DNA of 64,000 bases from Anisakis pegreffii (Eukaryota > Nematoda > Chromadorea > Rhabditida > Anisakidae). A program made the translations under genes and the position numbers. Shown in pieces: positions 13,801 to 26,772 of the stretch. The notes under the pieces are model-generated. The model was not told the DNA's origin. It ran no database searches and saw nothing but the letters and a program-made list of their open reading frames with translations. The stretch lies in contig JAPYMA010000325.1 of the NCBI GenBank assembly GCA_035041965.1, positions 248,001-312,000 of the forward strand, in the 5' to 3' direction. How positions within the stretch are numbered: position 1 is the stretch's first letter; each line of letters begins with the position of its first letter.

Positions 13801-16800
13801 CAATAAAAAGCTTACTATTTCAAGTGCTTTTCACTACATCATGTTCTCAACTCAACAACATTTGAACAGCTAAACCTCTACGACCAAATGGAAACAATTT
13901 TAGATCTCATGTACACCAACTGAACAACAATTGGTAAACGACGAAAGACTCGATCAGAAAATCAATGGATGAATAGAACGAAAAACAGAATTTCCTTTTC
14001 AATCGCTTCACATTCGCTCACATCACAGAGAATACTTCAGAATTTCAAGCGGATTCGTTTCATATTATCAATGATAAGAAATAGTTTAGAAGAATGCTCT
14101 AATTCTAATCGTTACAAAAAACCAATCAGCACCAATAACCCTTCACACTGCTCATTCAAAACGCTTATCGGATACAAATCAAATAGATTTGTATCATATA
14201 AGCGTTTCACTGAAGATACATCTATCTTTCAGTGAAGATACGAATGCAAATAAAACATCAACAAATAGATTTTCATAGCTATGAGATATGATGACACCAC
14301 AAATGCAGTGCAGATAAGTCATGAAATAATATTAACCATAGCCAATTTGAAATATTCACAAAGACTTTAGTCAGTTAATTGATTGCAACTGAATGCCACA
14401 GATCCTCTTCATTTCCGTATTAGTCGGTGAGTAAATGAATGAAAAAACTTTTCATGAGGGACAACTAATGAATTTTTGCGAACAGGGAAATGAACTCTTT
14501 TTTTGCCAATAAAAAATGACATTTGAAATAATCAACATAAAAACACTGATCTTAACGATGGAATTGTTGAATCTTACTGGAGCTTTCGATATGACCCTAA
14601 ATTGGCTCAGTCGGTGCTGAACAGCAATTTTTTCATAAGCACTCTTTCTGATAAGATTTGAATGTTTCAGAGAGTGAAAAATTCACGCGAGTAAAAACAT
14701 TCGAATACAACAGACACACAGGCAAGGAAGGAAAACATGATCCGATAAATAAACATAATGTTGTGTGGAAAATGAACACTATCAAATAATATTTTTGGCT
14801 GACAACAACGGATGAAACTCAGTTGATGACTTATCTATGTGATACTTTTTGTCAGCAGCATTCACTGAATCAAAGTGCGTGAAATGGCTCGACAAAAACT
14901 CAGTTTTATAATTGCCAGTTGATGGATTATTTTTCTTCAGTTGCATTCAATGAGAATCTCTCAAAACTAGTTGCTTTATTCCATATTGCGATTACTTCGA
15001 CATGATAATTCGAATTGCGCAGTGCTGAATTCGTACAGTCAGATGGAGGTGTGCAGTTCAGAGATGAAAAAATTTCTCAGAACTTACTTCATTTAATCGT
15101 CGTTCACTACGTTCCAGTTCCATCACCAGGCGTTCTTTAATGCTGATCTCAGATTGCAGATCAACCAATTCATCGGTTAATTTGTATCGCTCTGAAATGT
15201 TCACTGATAAATTTATCAACGCAATCATCATGTTGACAATGACTAGAACAAATCTTGCTAGTGTTGAAATTGTGAGATTATTTTCAAATTAGAATTCGAA
15301 TTTCATTTGTGAACAACCTCAGAAAATGAAATGACAATGGAAAAGTAAATTATGAACAACCATTCGCAAAAAAAATGAATCGAGAATAAAAAAATAATTG
15401 AGAACTCAGGTCAAGATTCAGTACAACCGAGACTCATACTCTTCTCATGGATATTTCTGATATTTCTCAGATTGTTATCATTATCACTCGAATAAGGTCA
15501 GTATTCCAGCATCGCTCAACATTATATCATTCGATGTTGCAATATAATCTTTAAAAAGTGCCATTATCAATACAATTCGAAAAACTAAATAATATCAGAG
15601 TAATTCAATGAATCAAACAACATCACATTTCCACAGCTAATTACACTTATTGGTCAGTCCAGAAATTCAACCTCATAAACACTCAATCATGAAACGAATC
15701 GGTGAGAAACAATCATTCAAAGGGATCAAATCGATCCTGTTGCTCGTGATCTCACCTAATTCTAGTCTCTAATGAGCCGGTATTTCAAATGTTGTGAATT
15801 ATTCTCAAATTTATTGTTAAACAACGAACTATTTGGAGGATACAAAAACTATGCGGTTGGTTTGATTATGATTCATTTGAGGTGATCGGTTTCTCATTTT
15901 TTCAGTAATCATTTCCAGGATATTATGATGATGGTTTTATTAGTCGAAATAGAGACGTGATGAAGAAAATTGGATACTTGGCACGGAAAGCGATATTTAT
16001 GAATTCGGAAGTGTTCGATTATCTGTTGATGAGATAGATGTGTGATTCGTCCATCAAACCAATCCCTCTAACATGTCTGCTGGTCGTCAAAAAAATTTTT
16101 TTCACGCTTCTCACGTTCCATTATTTTTATACATCAAATTGCTCTCCAAAAATTGTTTGCTGAATGTAGTTTACTGTTTTTGAAAAAATGGTTTTGTGAT
16201 AGGAATATAATTCGCCACGGCATTGAGAGGTTCACTGGACTGTAATCATTAGTACTGCTGCTATTTGAACAGTGATTCTAAAAATCGCATTAAATTCAGT
16301 GATTGCTTTGATTTTATGCATTACATAAAATTTCTTGCATCCTTCTCTACTCATCAAATGCCTCGCGAACTTCTTGCGTCTTTCACATACCATGAATTTA
16401 ATGACCCAAAAAAAGAAATGGAACACATTAGAATCGTGAAACTGCTCACAAAATTATGCCAACTTCAACAAATGGTGTTTTAACAAATTGCTTGTTGAAT
16501 CGTTCAGTGTGACTATACTATTGTGAAGTAATGGAATATTTTTTAGAAGTAATGGAATATTATGGAAAATGCGAGGATCAGTTACCATACTGAAGGCGGT
16601 ATGAGACTGGATCGGCTGATCAGGAGATGAGATCGCTTTTGATAGCTGAATCACTTGAAAAAGCGATTCGTCCATGGCATAACTTTCAGCTGTGTATTTT
16701 TCATGATGTGCACACAGTGCGAGAAACAACTCACAAGATCTTCACACAGATAATACACAAACGAAAGCAAAAAGACAGATTCCTTTGTTCTGGAAGCATT

Positions 16801-19125
16801 CATCAAGAACACTTCAGAAATGCGTTTCTGCCATCAACTAAATGGTTGATAACCACTGATTAGACGTGAAAGAGCTATCAGGCAGCGCTTTCCCACTTAC
16901 GACCAATAATTCATTGAAGGCTACATGTCTAATATGTGAAGGCTGGCAAGATGTGAACATTGGTAAGTAGCTAATGAGGTGCGTTATTTGAATGAGCAAC
17001 GCACCAGCTTCATCGTTCTCCATTTCGTCTTCGTACTCCGAATCCGTATCGCACTCCTCATTGCCCGTGCCGAATGTGCTCGAGACGTTCGCTGTAGTGG
17101 TGCCCTCTTTCGGTACACTTATCGAACGAATCCGTTCAGGCTCCTCTCCTCGTGCACTATCCAAATTATTCGCCACACCATCGCCATCAGTTCGTTGATC
17201 AACACGTGTTTCGGCATTACCTGACTCATCCTCGATGCTTGCGCCTGAATGCAGAAATAAACCAACACAAATGAATGGCATTCTAACCACTGAGAAATTC
17301 ACAGACTGATATAATTATAGCTGGAATTAACGAATTCGTCCACGTTTCATGCAGAATCACTTGGATTACAAATGTGTACGCGACCATCTGGAAACTCTAC
17401 GGATTCACGCAATACAGCGTTCATTAGTAATCACTCCAGAACGTGAGCGATTGGTTTGTGCCAGCAAAAACTGTTTGAGTAGGTTTGAATGTGAGTACCT
17501 TTAGCAACAGATCGTTTCATACGTTCAATGTCGGCTCGTGCTTCTTCGATGATTGCTGAGGTTTGCGAGAACATTGGCACGTTGAAGTCATTCGAAACAG
17601 CCATTGTAGGTGTACTTGGTGCACTCGACATGGAACTATTATAACCACTCGGTAGTCCTATTGAATTGAGTGATGAAATTTGGGGTGATGCCTTCCAACG
17701 ATTGATTTGTTTTCGAAGTTGATCGTTTGTTGCTTGAGATTCATACAGTGCACTTCTGAAAACATTACAATCCCAATTAGCATTCGTACTGTACGCATCA
17801 AATTCTGTTAAGGCAGATGAAGCTGTGTGTCAGTCTTTTGAGGAAAAAATATGAGACATTTTATTTTGTGATGTTTTCAGGAATAACTCATCATCAACAC
17901 TGACAAGTTACGCAGGAAACAGAAACTAAAAATTGAACAGATAATTCAAGCATTCAAACGAAAAAGAGTTGTTCATTCATGAGAAAAGAATCCTAGCAAA
18001 TCTGACCGAAGTTTTTCCAGTTCATCCAAATAGTGTCGAATCGTTTCCGAAACAGCATCATCTTCTTGTGGCAAACGATTCTCTTGCTCAGAAATATCGC
18101 CTTCAATAACGAAATATCTCTTTAGCTGAACATATCTTAGACTCAGCACATAAAACGGTGATGACTTCCGATCGACGCATAAATTTTGACCGTAACAAAA
18201 TATGAATGATGCAAGTACGAAAAGTAATTCAATACATGTTGAACGATCGCATGATTGCATGATTCTTCACAAAAATGATCAAAAAACCGTACGTTTTTTG
18301 GCGAAAATCAAACGAAAAGAGGAAACTGTAGCAATTCAAATTTCAAACTTCTCATAAGGTCGCATTTGAGTGATAAGCAAAATTTTAGATTAGTCACTTC
18401 CAATGAGCGAAGAGTGAATTTTGGATGACAAAACCGACTTCCGATGAGAGCTAAGGAGAGATGAACAGTAAGAGCAAAGAATAAACAACATTATTTCCGC
18501 TCAGACTTATTGGCGCTGGACATCCGCTCAGACTCATAGGCGATTGATGTGCAAGATATGAACGGCAGAAAGGTGCTAATGAGTTACCATTTTGAACAGC
18601 CGCCATTCGTTTGAAGGCTTCAGTATGCCTCAAAGCCTCATCCTTCTCGAACATCAACTGAACATTCCGTGCCCGCAACGCTTCACCTGTTTCTTGCAAT
18701 GCCTTCACTCGAACACGTAGCTGATTAACATCTGCCTTAAAAAATGATCAGTTCAATTTAAATCAATCACAGTTCACGTATCGCATCGCATCTTCCTGCA
18801 AAACTCTCAACAAATCCCAACCAACAACCAAAAGAACAACCAAAAACGAACGTGTAAAAGGCAATTCTCTTGGTATTGATCGTTGAAAGTCTCCACACCA
18901 TCCTCATTGATCAGAATACGACCCTGAAATGTGTCAACAATTGTGATTGCGACACTTTAAGTGACGAAAAGTGAATTTACAAAAGCAGCGATGAATAATG
19001 AGTCGATTCGTGAAACAAATGTGATAATTTACCTGTTTAAAATCAGCAAGCTCAGCTTCTAGTTGCGCTATTCGATTACGCAAATCGCTAATCATTTTAC
19101 TTGATTTATCCTGATTTGCAACAAC
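10868..19125 (-). other. klp-12: KIF21 neck and coiled-coil stalk, exons 10-23
   Basis: After the motor, exon 10 ([19 protein letters not shown]) starts the neck coiled coil. Exon 11 carries the KIF21 motif [20 protein letters not shown]. Exon 14 has a Ser/Pro-rich linker followed by [18 protein letters not shown]. Exon 15 is a very acidic linker ([18 protein letters not shown]), matching the acidic segment of KIF21A. Exons 16-20 form a long heptad-rich coiled coil ([55 protein letters not shown]). Exon 21 is a basic Ala/Arg-rich region ending in [14 protein letters not shown], and exons 22-23 are a second coiled coil. Introns 15 (about 1.8 kb) and 16 (about 1.5 kb) are much longer than the rest. 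Confidence 0.88.
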
Positions 19126-22100
19126 CTAAAATGCATACTCACACGATGATAATAATAATTGTAACTGCAATACTAATGACGGTACTGACAAAACCATTAA
19201 AATGACAATACTGACGTTATCCATTGCAAAATACTGGTAAGAACGATAATGCTTCTTAACTGCTTCTTAGCTGTACAGTGATTATCAGAGGAAAATTTAA
19301 AGTGCTTCACACCATCATAAAAACTGTTTCCAAACAAGAACCACATGAATGAAAGATTAAGAATTCATCCGAACACAATAGAATGAAGACTAAGGGATGA
19401 TACTGAATGGAAATTAATGCTGATCAGAGGTAAATAATTGATTCTAAATTCGCACCTTATTTTTGATATTCTTCGCGCGATTTGCGTATTTGAGAGTGTT
19501 TAATGTCTCAACAAAGTCGCAATCCGATGGGCTGACGCATGCAATCATTAACGTTCGACTGAAATGTGGAATGTTACAGTAATCTTAACAGTGATAAGAG
19601 ATTGATAATGATACTGATAGTGATGATAAACATGATGAGCATCATTCATCGGCAATCACTCTAACCTGTTCCCTCCAAGCGAATCTTGCAAAAGTCGGGT
19701 CAGTTTTGAGTCCCGATATGGTACGTGTGTTATTTTACCAGATACATCACCCAACGCACTGATTACATTGCCCAATGCTAACTGAAAAGTTAAACAATTA
19801 AACGGAAAAAAACGTACATATCGCCATAAAACTTTCGTTTAATGGAGGTTTCTCTTGAAAATATCCTTCAATTAAGTGAACACCAAAAACTATCGTGCCG
19901 TTGTGTTGGAGAGTGTTTGAAACCCTGCGGAGTTCAGAATACATACTATCAAGTTCCCATTTCGCGCTGTTAGTTGCATCAAAAATACATCATTCAAAGA
20001 TGTCATGTGCATATCATGAACTATGACATGATATTCTATTGCTTGATCAGTTCATGTTTTTGAATAAATATTGAAGAACGATATTACGTACCAATCCACA
20101 ATTGATACTTATACCCTCTTTGGCACGATCACCAGTGGCACCTGTACGCTTCAAACGTTCTGATCCAGCCAAGTCCACAAAATGAAACTTTGCGGTCAGA
20201 ATCTCAAATTCACTCTGCGAGCTAGCCGCACACGTATTCGCATTTTCTGTCACCGCCATTTCGTTCTCCTACAAAGAAACATTCCGTTTTCCCAAAAAAT
20301 TGTGTTCTCAAACGAATTTCTGCTTACAAGAATTAATCCGCATATAAGATGATGATTAGCCGCTTCAAAGAGGAATGAACTAGGATCAGCTGTGAAAATG
20401 ACCTGCGGTTGTAGGTCAGCATTGTTCATGGCGACAACGCGTTGCTGTTTGATCATCAACGTGAAGATAGCGTGCGATCGCGACGATTGTTCGTTCATAT
20501 TGGTTGATGCCGTTGTGCGATTCAACGCTCCATTTTTGAGTATAGTCAACGTCTGAAGTCACATCAAACATTTACTTTTCCAGAGTTTTATCAACTTGGA
20601 TTGTTTTTATATATTACCGACTGCTAACTGTTAATAATTACACATCGTTCATTCAGTGAACAACACATGATCAATCAAGCATCTCACATTCATCTTTCTT
20701 TTACTTATCGATTCATAGCGATATTTCTCAGGAATTATGGCAATTTCGAGGACTTCTATTGAAGGAAAGATTCATTCAACACCATAAGTTCCGAGTGGAA
20801 TGCTATGAAAATCGATGGTGAACTGATAACTTTAAATGACCTCATGTGGACTAGCAACAGCTCGACTCGTGACACCGTTCAAGTAGATTTCACCATTCGC
20901 ATCCTCGTGAATCTTCAGTCCACCACTCGCTGAACGATCGTCGGCCAATAAATCGACGAGATCCTCGTTATACAGCTGCAACAAAATATATCACACTATT
21001 GTTTTCCACAAATCTCTTTCAGGGACAGCGGAATTTTCCGCAAGGAATTGCGAAAGTGATCCAACTGATAACGGCGATAACGATAATAATCGCCCTCATT
21101 ATTGTTACTGTCAATTGCCTGAAATTACTGAGATATCAAATTGGAATTCGAGTGCCTAAAGGGTAAGTGAAGGCAAAAGACTACCTCAATGAATTGGACA
21201 GCCACATCGAATATGGGTTCAATGAAGCCACGTTCACGAGCCTCACGTTTGCGTTGCTCAATCAGCGTGAAGAGGTGTTCCATCGCTCTGGGCACTATAC
21301 CCACAGAATCGTCATCCGATGCGGTTGTCATATCGAATGCTGTACCCATTGTGTACGTTTTACCGCTACCGGTCTGTAAGCATTTCATTTTCCATTTCAT
21401 TTCCAGTTCACAATCAGCATTTAATCTGTTCCCACTGACTCAATGAAACCATATCAGTGTGCGATGCCAACGAAACAAAATGCAACGGATTCCGGTAAAA
21501 TTAAAATGTGGAAAGGTAATGAAAATTTGAACTGAAATGTGGATCGTTCAATACGAACCTGACCGTACGCAAGTACGGTGGCATTGAAGCCCTCGAGCGT
21601 GCCTTCGATAAGACTTCGAACGCAGCGATCATAGACCAATTGCTGGTGTGTGTCTTGATCGAACACACAATCATACGTAAAACTTCGATCGTCTCCAATT
21701 GTTATCTGCAGTGATTTTCGTTGTAGCATTCATAGGTAGATAGCGCAACTAATTGGAAATGCCTAATACTTTAAAAAAACAGAAAGTATCGCTCACTTGA
21801 GGTTCACCAGGTGTTACGGCTGTGCAAACACGGCACAGTTCGAGTTTTTCGCGAACGATCTGAGGTCGAATCCTGAAAAGAGAAACGTGAATATTTATCG
21901 TGAGAAACAACTTATCGCAAAGGCAATCTCAACCAATCCAAGTGAAACAGCGACAAAGGAAACAACTCATTTCGAGAATTATTGGAAAATGGAACTGGGA
22001 AAATATGAGCAACAAGCGATTTATTCTAACTGAAAACATCCTGAAACTGTAATTCCTCACTAAATGAATCCTTTTGGTCGGCATCACTGTATTAAATGTG

Positions 22101-22507
22101 ATTTTAGAGTTGAAAACCTATCGAACAGTAACATTGAAGAATGCCAGATATTAGTGACATTGGTGATAATGGAGAGGCATAAACTCGTAATGAGTTGTAA
22201 CTGTTTATCAGATAAATAAACTCCTGATCTGCCAGTGGGTCTAGCTGAAATCTACTTTGAAATCGAATTTCGAGTTGAAATTGCACAAAATTTCCTAAAC
22301 TACAATGGGATTACTATTCTCATTCTGCTCATAAATCATGAGTCAGAAGAAATTGAAGCCAAACGCCAGCATCATTCATGCAAAAAAAAACGAATGAGAA
22401 GCAGAACGTTGATGCATTTAATACGCAAGACATTTGAAAAATTACCTCAGTGCAACTCGAACTGACGTTCCAGCATTATCGCACGTTAAGCCATCAGCAG
22501 AAGACAT
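10868..22507 (-). CDS. klp-12: KIF21-type kinesin (kinesin-4 family), 23 exons, C-terminus not found
   Basis: Plus-end-directed microtubule motor related to KIF21A/B, which regulate microtubule growth; the nematode orthologue is KLP-12. Exons in transcription order: 22507-22446, 21872-21797, 21705-21559, 21373-21185, 20975-20841, 20552-20403, 20268-20092, 19781-19666, 19558-19456, 19125-19033, 18923-18852, 18735-18588, 18100-18007, 17755-17499, 17244-17005, 15191-15088, 13612-13522, 13286-13081, 12662-12565, 12289-12178, 11788-11570, 11403-11299, 11017-10868. They join in frame for 1048 codons. The start ([20 protein letters not shown]) sits at the usual place before the first motor strand. 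The KIF21-specific motor sequence and stalk are both recognised. The last exon would need a GC donor (AAG|GCTTGT); otherwise the frame runs to a stop near 10691. No WD40 repeats were seen, unlike vertebrate KIF21. Family assignment is firm; the 3' end is open. Confidence 0.93.
14158..14207. repeat. Perfect-looking hairpin in kinesin intron 16
   Basis: The arms aaacgcttatcggatacaaa(tc) and gatttgtatcatataagcgt(tt) are 22 bases each with two mismatches around a 5-base loop (aaata). A direct repeat of cactgaagata(c) follows at about 14208-14230. It could be the remnant of a small inverted-repeat element or an intronic structured RNA. No function is evident. Confidence 0.7.
19456..22507 (-). other. 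klp-12: KIF21 motor domain, exons 1-9
   Basis: Residues 1 to about 385 form a complete kinesin motor. The nucleotide-binding P-loop [12 protein letters not shown] (residues 94-105) is split exactly between exons 3 and 4. Switch I is [11 protein letters not shown] in exon 6. Switch II is [16 protein letters not shown] in exon 7, followed by the relay region [20 protein letters not shown] across exons 7-8. The microtubule-binding loop [18 protein letters not shown] is in exon 8 and the neck-proximal end [19 protein letters not shown] in exon 9. All catalytic residues are intact, so an active ATPase is expected. Exon 2 ([18 protein letters not shown] then VTPGEPQ) and the insert [10 protein letters not shown] are KIF21-like rather than generic kinesin-4. 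Confidence 0.95.
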
Positions 22508-25500
22508 TTTGTGACGTTAATCGTATTACAATGAGTCGATATTCTCAATTCTCAAACTTTTAACATACTGAAATTTGAAATGAATCGCCGCCACTTTGAA
22601 AGTGCATTCTTCAAACCGTTATCAACACTGATTTTTATTGATAACGCTAAGCGAAATTTTTTCGAATCGTCTTCAACGTAGGTGTACCAAGCACCATTGT
22701 CACTATATAAACAACATGATAAGTCAGTTTAAACACAATGAAAATGACGTTTAATACAGATTAGATTCGGTCATAAATCAATTATTCTGAATGTTGGTTA
22801 CTGATGAGGGATGAATCATTGGACGAATAAAGCTTCGAAATAGTACTCAAATGGAACTGAACTCAATAAAGCGGAATAGGCAACTGCGAGAACGAACAAA
22901 TGAAAGAAGTATGTTGAAGAGGAAGAATACGTTGAATACTAACTGCTTAACGGAAAGATGGTCGGTTAATTTCAATAGTTGAAGAACTGAAAAAGATATG
23001 GACAACTCACACTCAGTTCAAATTATTCTCTTTTTTTGCATAAAATAACGATAAGGCTCGAAAAAAACAACAGCTTAGCGGCTGAAAGCACTCAACTTTC
23101 AGTCAAACTCATTCATTGATTGCATTCGATGATCATCGATAATCAAGACACACTTCAGCTAACGTTAACTTCGAAAAACATATGGTTCGAGAGGGAGAAA
23201 AACGCGAGAAAACAAGCGATTTGAAGCATTGAAAAGTGCTCTTGATTCAGGAATATGAATCTAGAGCAAAACTAGATTCAGAAACCCGTTGGTGTGGCCA
23301 AATCCTGACGCCTTCGTTCATTTATTATCAGCTCTCTGTGGTAGTCGAAAAACTCTTATCGGTAATGCGAATAAAAATTTTGATGGGAACGTAAAAATGA
23401 CGACAATAAACACGCTCAACATCAGCTCAATTCAATTAATTGATCAAAATCAGCGCTTTTCGAATAAACCAGAGCTGCGCCATATTATGCGCTCAGCAAG
23501 AATAAAATTTTGCAAAAAGAACCAACCGCAAATATCCGCCGCCGTAAACTCATTGCTAACAACAATCATCAAATATTGAATGGACTAATTTCATTCCGTT
23601 TCTCTTCTCCTATTTGCATGATGAATTTTTCATTAGAACAGTAGAATGCGATTCAGAAAATAAAAAAGAAAAACACCTGACCTAGCGATGATGAAAACAA
23701 ATGATGCGATTGTGTAATGATGGGCGGATAAGTGTTTGGAAACGTGCTGAGAAAATTTCAACGGAAACAAGAAGAAGGAATTCGATGAGAAATGTATTGT
23801 TCATGCAAAGCACTTTCAAAATCGTAACCCAACCAAACTCTCAAGCCTTTGCATGATTTTCTTCTTTGAATAAGTTGCTATGAATAAACGCAGCGGCGAT
23901 TCAGTGAGTGAACTTCGAAATGAACATGTTAATTGCAACATGATTGACGACGATTGCTCCAAATAAAATGGATAGAGGATTGTTGTTTCATGTGTACACA
24001 TAGATGAGATATAAAATGGATAAAGAGAAAAGCATGCGTATATTTGGCAGTACTGAATGGATATAGACGGCATTGTTGCAGAATGTGATGCGCAGATATG
24101 CGATTTACATAGACTGTGCACTTTGTTGATAGAGAAATGATTGCTTTGTGTATGATGATTAGTGGTGCTTTGAAGTGAGATATTGAATTGTTGCGGGCAT
24201 TGAGCATCAATAAATACTGACTGAACTGATTGATCTGATCGATAGATGTGGATGCGTAGATGAACGGATGAACGGAACGGATCGATGCCGGTGGTAGTAG
24301 TTAGTGTGCTGTGCGTTCAGGACGTATTTAAACATTAAACAAATTATTAATCGTATGCTATGTGGTAAAGATTGTTGAAACGGGCGTTCTTTTGGTGGTG
24401 CTGGTGGTGGTGGTGGTTGCTTAATGCATGATGACAATCGATCAATAAGTGAAGAACGAACGCTTTTTCACGCATGCATTTCCACGAATTCTATTCGTAT
24501 TATAGGTATAGTGTAAGTCTGCATTATCGATATTGTATATTATGTACATACGTATGTACATTAAGTGTGTTGTATGTGTATATATATTTTTAAGTACAAA
24601 CAACAAATCGAATAATAAAGCAAACATAAGATCGCACAATAATCAGCATTGAATATTGAATGGCGATACCCTTCAGCAGTCACAAAACATCAATAATGTT
24701 CAAGTAGTGTCAGAGTTGAACGGCCAGCTGAATGCATAAGAAAGTTCAGGACGTAAGCACAAGCATCATCAACAGTAGCAGCAGCAGTAACAGCAGCAAC
24801 ACGCAATCAATGAACGAGGTTCAGAGTTTTAGCCGTCCGTCCGTGCACGATGATCGTCAAAAGTCACTCTTAAAGACTCCTCTCTTCATAGCACTGCTAT
24901 CGCAATAGCTAATATTTGTGTTAGCTTCACAGTTGAGATTATAAGGACAAAATCGTAGAGGTGAACTTTTTCACTGTTGCGCACATTCAAATTCATTTAA
25001 TGTTGGTTATTCCAGTGGTTGTTTTTGGAAAAAGATTTTTGCGACTGATTCAACTGAATATAACTGAGTTGTTCTGATAATTTCATTGAAATCGAGCAGC
25101 ATTAACATTTTATCGACAACTACAAATTGTCTTCATTGATGTACGATGAGGGCAGTATATGGTTACGGATGAATTATGCAAGTGAGAAGGAAAAATGACG
25201 AGTGGAGTGATTGTGCGAGAAAACACATAAATATCCATGAATAAGTAAATAATGCAACAAATATAATAAATGAATGCCATCAACTAGAAGAAGTGACTCG
25301 GCCAAGTTATGAGCCTAATCGTCAATGCAAACTCATTCAACTGAATAAATGAGCAAAATTACGCCGCATGTATTCTTATTCATTAAAAATCTCAAGTTTT
25401 GACATAAGTGTGAAGGCCTAAACACAACCCAAAAACAACTATCATTGAGCGAAGAAAACTATAAACAAGGACCAACTTATCTCTAAAGTTGTTGAAAAAA

Positions 25501-25896
25501 CAAATTGAATCACACCATATACGTTCCGTAGTATACCAGATACTGGAGTTATGTCTCATTAAAATCTAATAAACATTTATACGAGAATACTTTGTTATGC
25601 AGCAATATTGCATTCGTTTATAGCGAATGGAGGAACATTTTGCACATTGCTTCCATTACATTCCGCACGAATATCAAGTTTCGTTCATTTCACAATGCGA
25701 TATCGCATCTCAACGCTTCATTTTTATACGACATCTAGCTAGTGCTGGTAGCAACATCAGTGTGATAGCTGCTATTCCATGCGACGGATTGGAACCGAGA
25801 GGAAATTGAAGAAGTTTGCCAGCAAAAGCAAAGTTACTGGTGAGTGATTTTGTTTGGGATTTCGAGAAGACCTCTTGCCCAGCTCACGGTAACAGG

Positions 25897-25920
25897 ACGG
25901 GGGTTGGGGGGAGGGGTGGC
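25897..25920 (+). other. G-rich run with quadruplex potential
   Basis: A run of G tracts (five, six, four and two Gs separated by one- or two-base spacers) is exceptional in this AT-rich DNA. It sits inside a locally GC-richer segment (about 25840-26070). Four-tract spacing would permit a G-quadruplex with at least one two-G tract. There is no evidence of function. Confidence 0.5.
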
Positions 25921-26718
25921 TCCCTATTCTCCCGAGTATTTTCAGGCCCGATATTTTGACGAAGTAAATAAAATGCACACACTAGCATCACCACGAAAAT
26001 TCAAAGAAGACGGGACTGCGGGTGTTTTCTTTGCCTAATATATTGGCCCATCAAAAAATTAAAATAAGCCCCGTAAAAAGTGAAGTATTTCTCCACTGAA
26101 GTTCTAACGACGGGCACGCCTCTTGCTTGTAATCACTTCTGCAAACACCATCGATGATGCCCAGTGCAAGATTATGCATCATGGATAGAATATAAAGAGC
26201 GAAATAACTGAGAGCGGATTGATTCAAGCGAATAGTCGTCAGTGCTATCGTGTAATGAACGAATAAATGGGACGGTGTTGAAAATGAGGCTGAACGACAG
26301 AGGGAATCGATTATAACACTAATGGTACTAAAACCGGAATTCTTACATTGATCGACAATTTTATGCGATATTTTAATGGTTGCCTATTGAATAGCGTTTG
26401 TGTATGAATTATTGATGCTATGCGTCTTTTCGATTGACACTCATTCTTGCGTAAATCTCAACTGTCAAGGGAATTAAAGTAATGATTTTGTCTGCTAAAC
26501 ATAGTCGTCATAAGGAAAGCTCACCTAAACTCTCATGTCATCTCGTTTCTAAATAATCTTATTTTGTGTTTGCAAATGTATGAATGTCGAGCCGATTGGG
26601 AGCACTTAATTGCAAACTGCGGTTAAATAATTGTCAGCTCGCACGTATGATGCGGATTTTTTTTTTTTGAATTTGGGATTTGTTCTGTTTAAGTGAATTC
26701 TGGAATCATAGAAATGGC

Positions 26719-26772
26719 TTCTGCCGACTTCCTATCGAAACAATTTTCTGCCGACTTCCCATCGAAACAATT
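26719..26772. repeat. Two-copy 27 bp tandem repeat
   Basis: The unit ttctgccgacttcc(t/c)atcg followed by aaacaatt occurs at 26719-26745 and 26746-26772 with one difference. It is a simple local duplication. Confidence 0.85.

Noticed and set aside
16454..16729. 91-codon minus-strand frame inside kinesin intron 15 as an extra exon
   Set aside because: Exons 15 and 16 already join in phase and match KIF21; the frame has no similarity to the stalk.
21167..21446. Plus-strand open frames across the kinesin motor exons
   Set aside because: They are antisense shadows of exon 4; the minus-strand translation contains the P-loop and is conserved.
24207..24437. Minus-strand frame with a polyproline run
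   Set aside because: The prolines come from a GGT/GGTGGT simple repeat; the remainder has no protein-like pattern or splice context.
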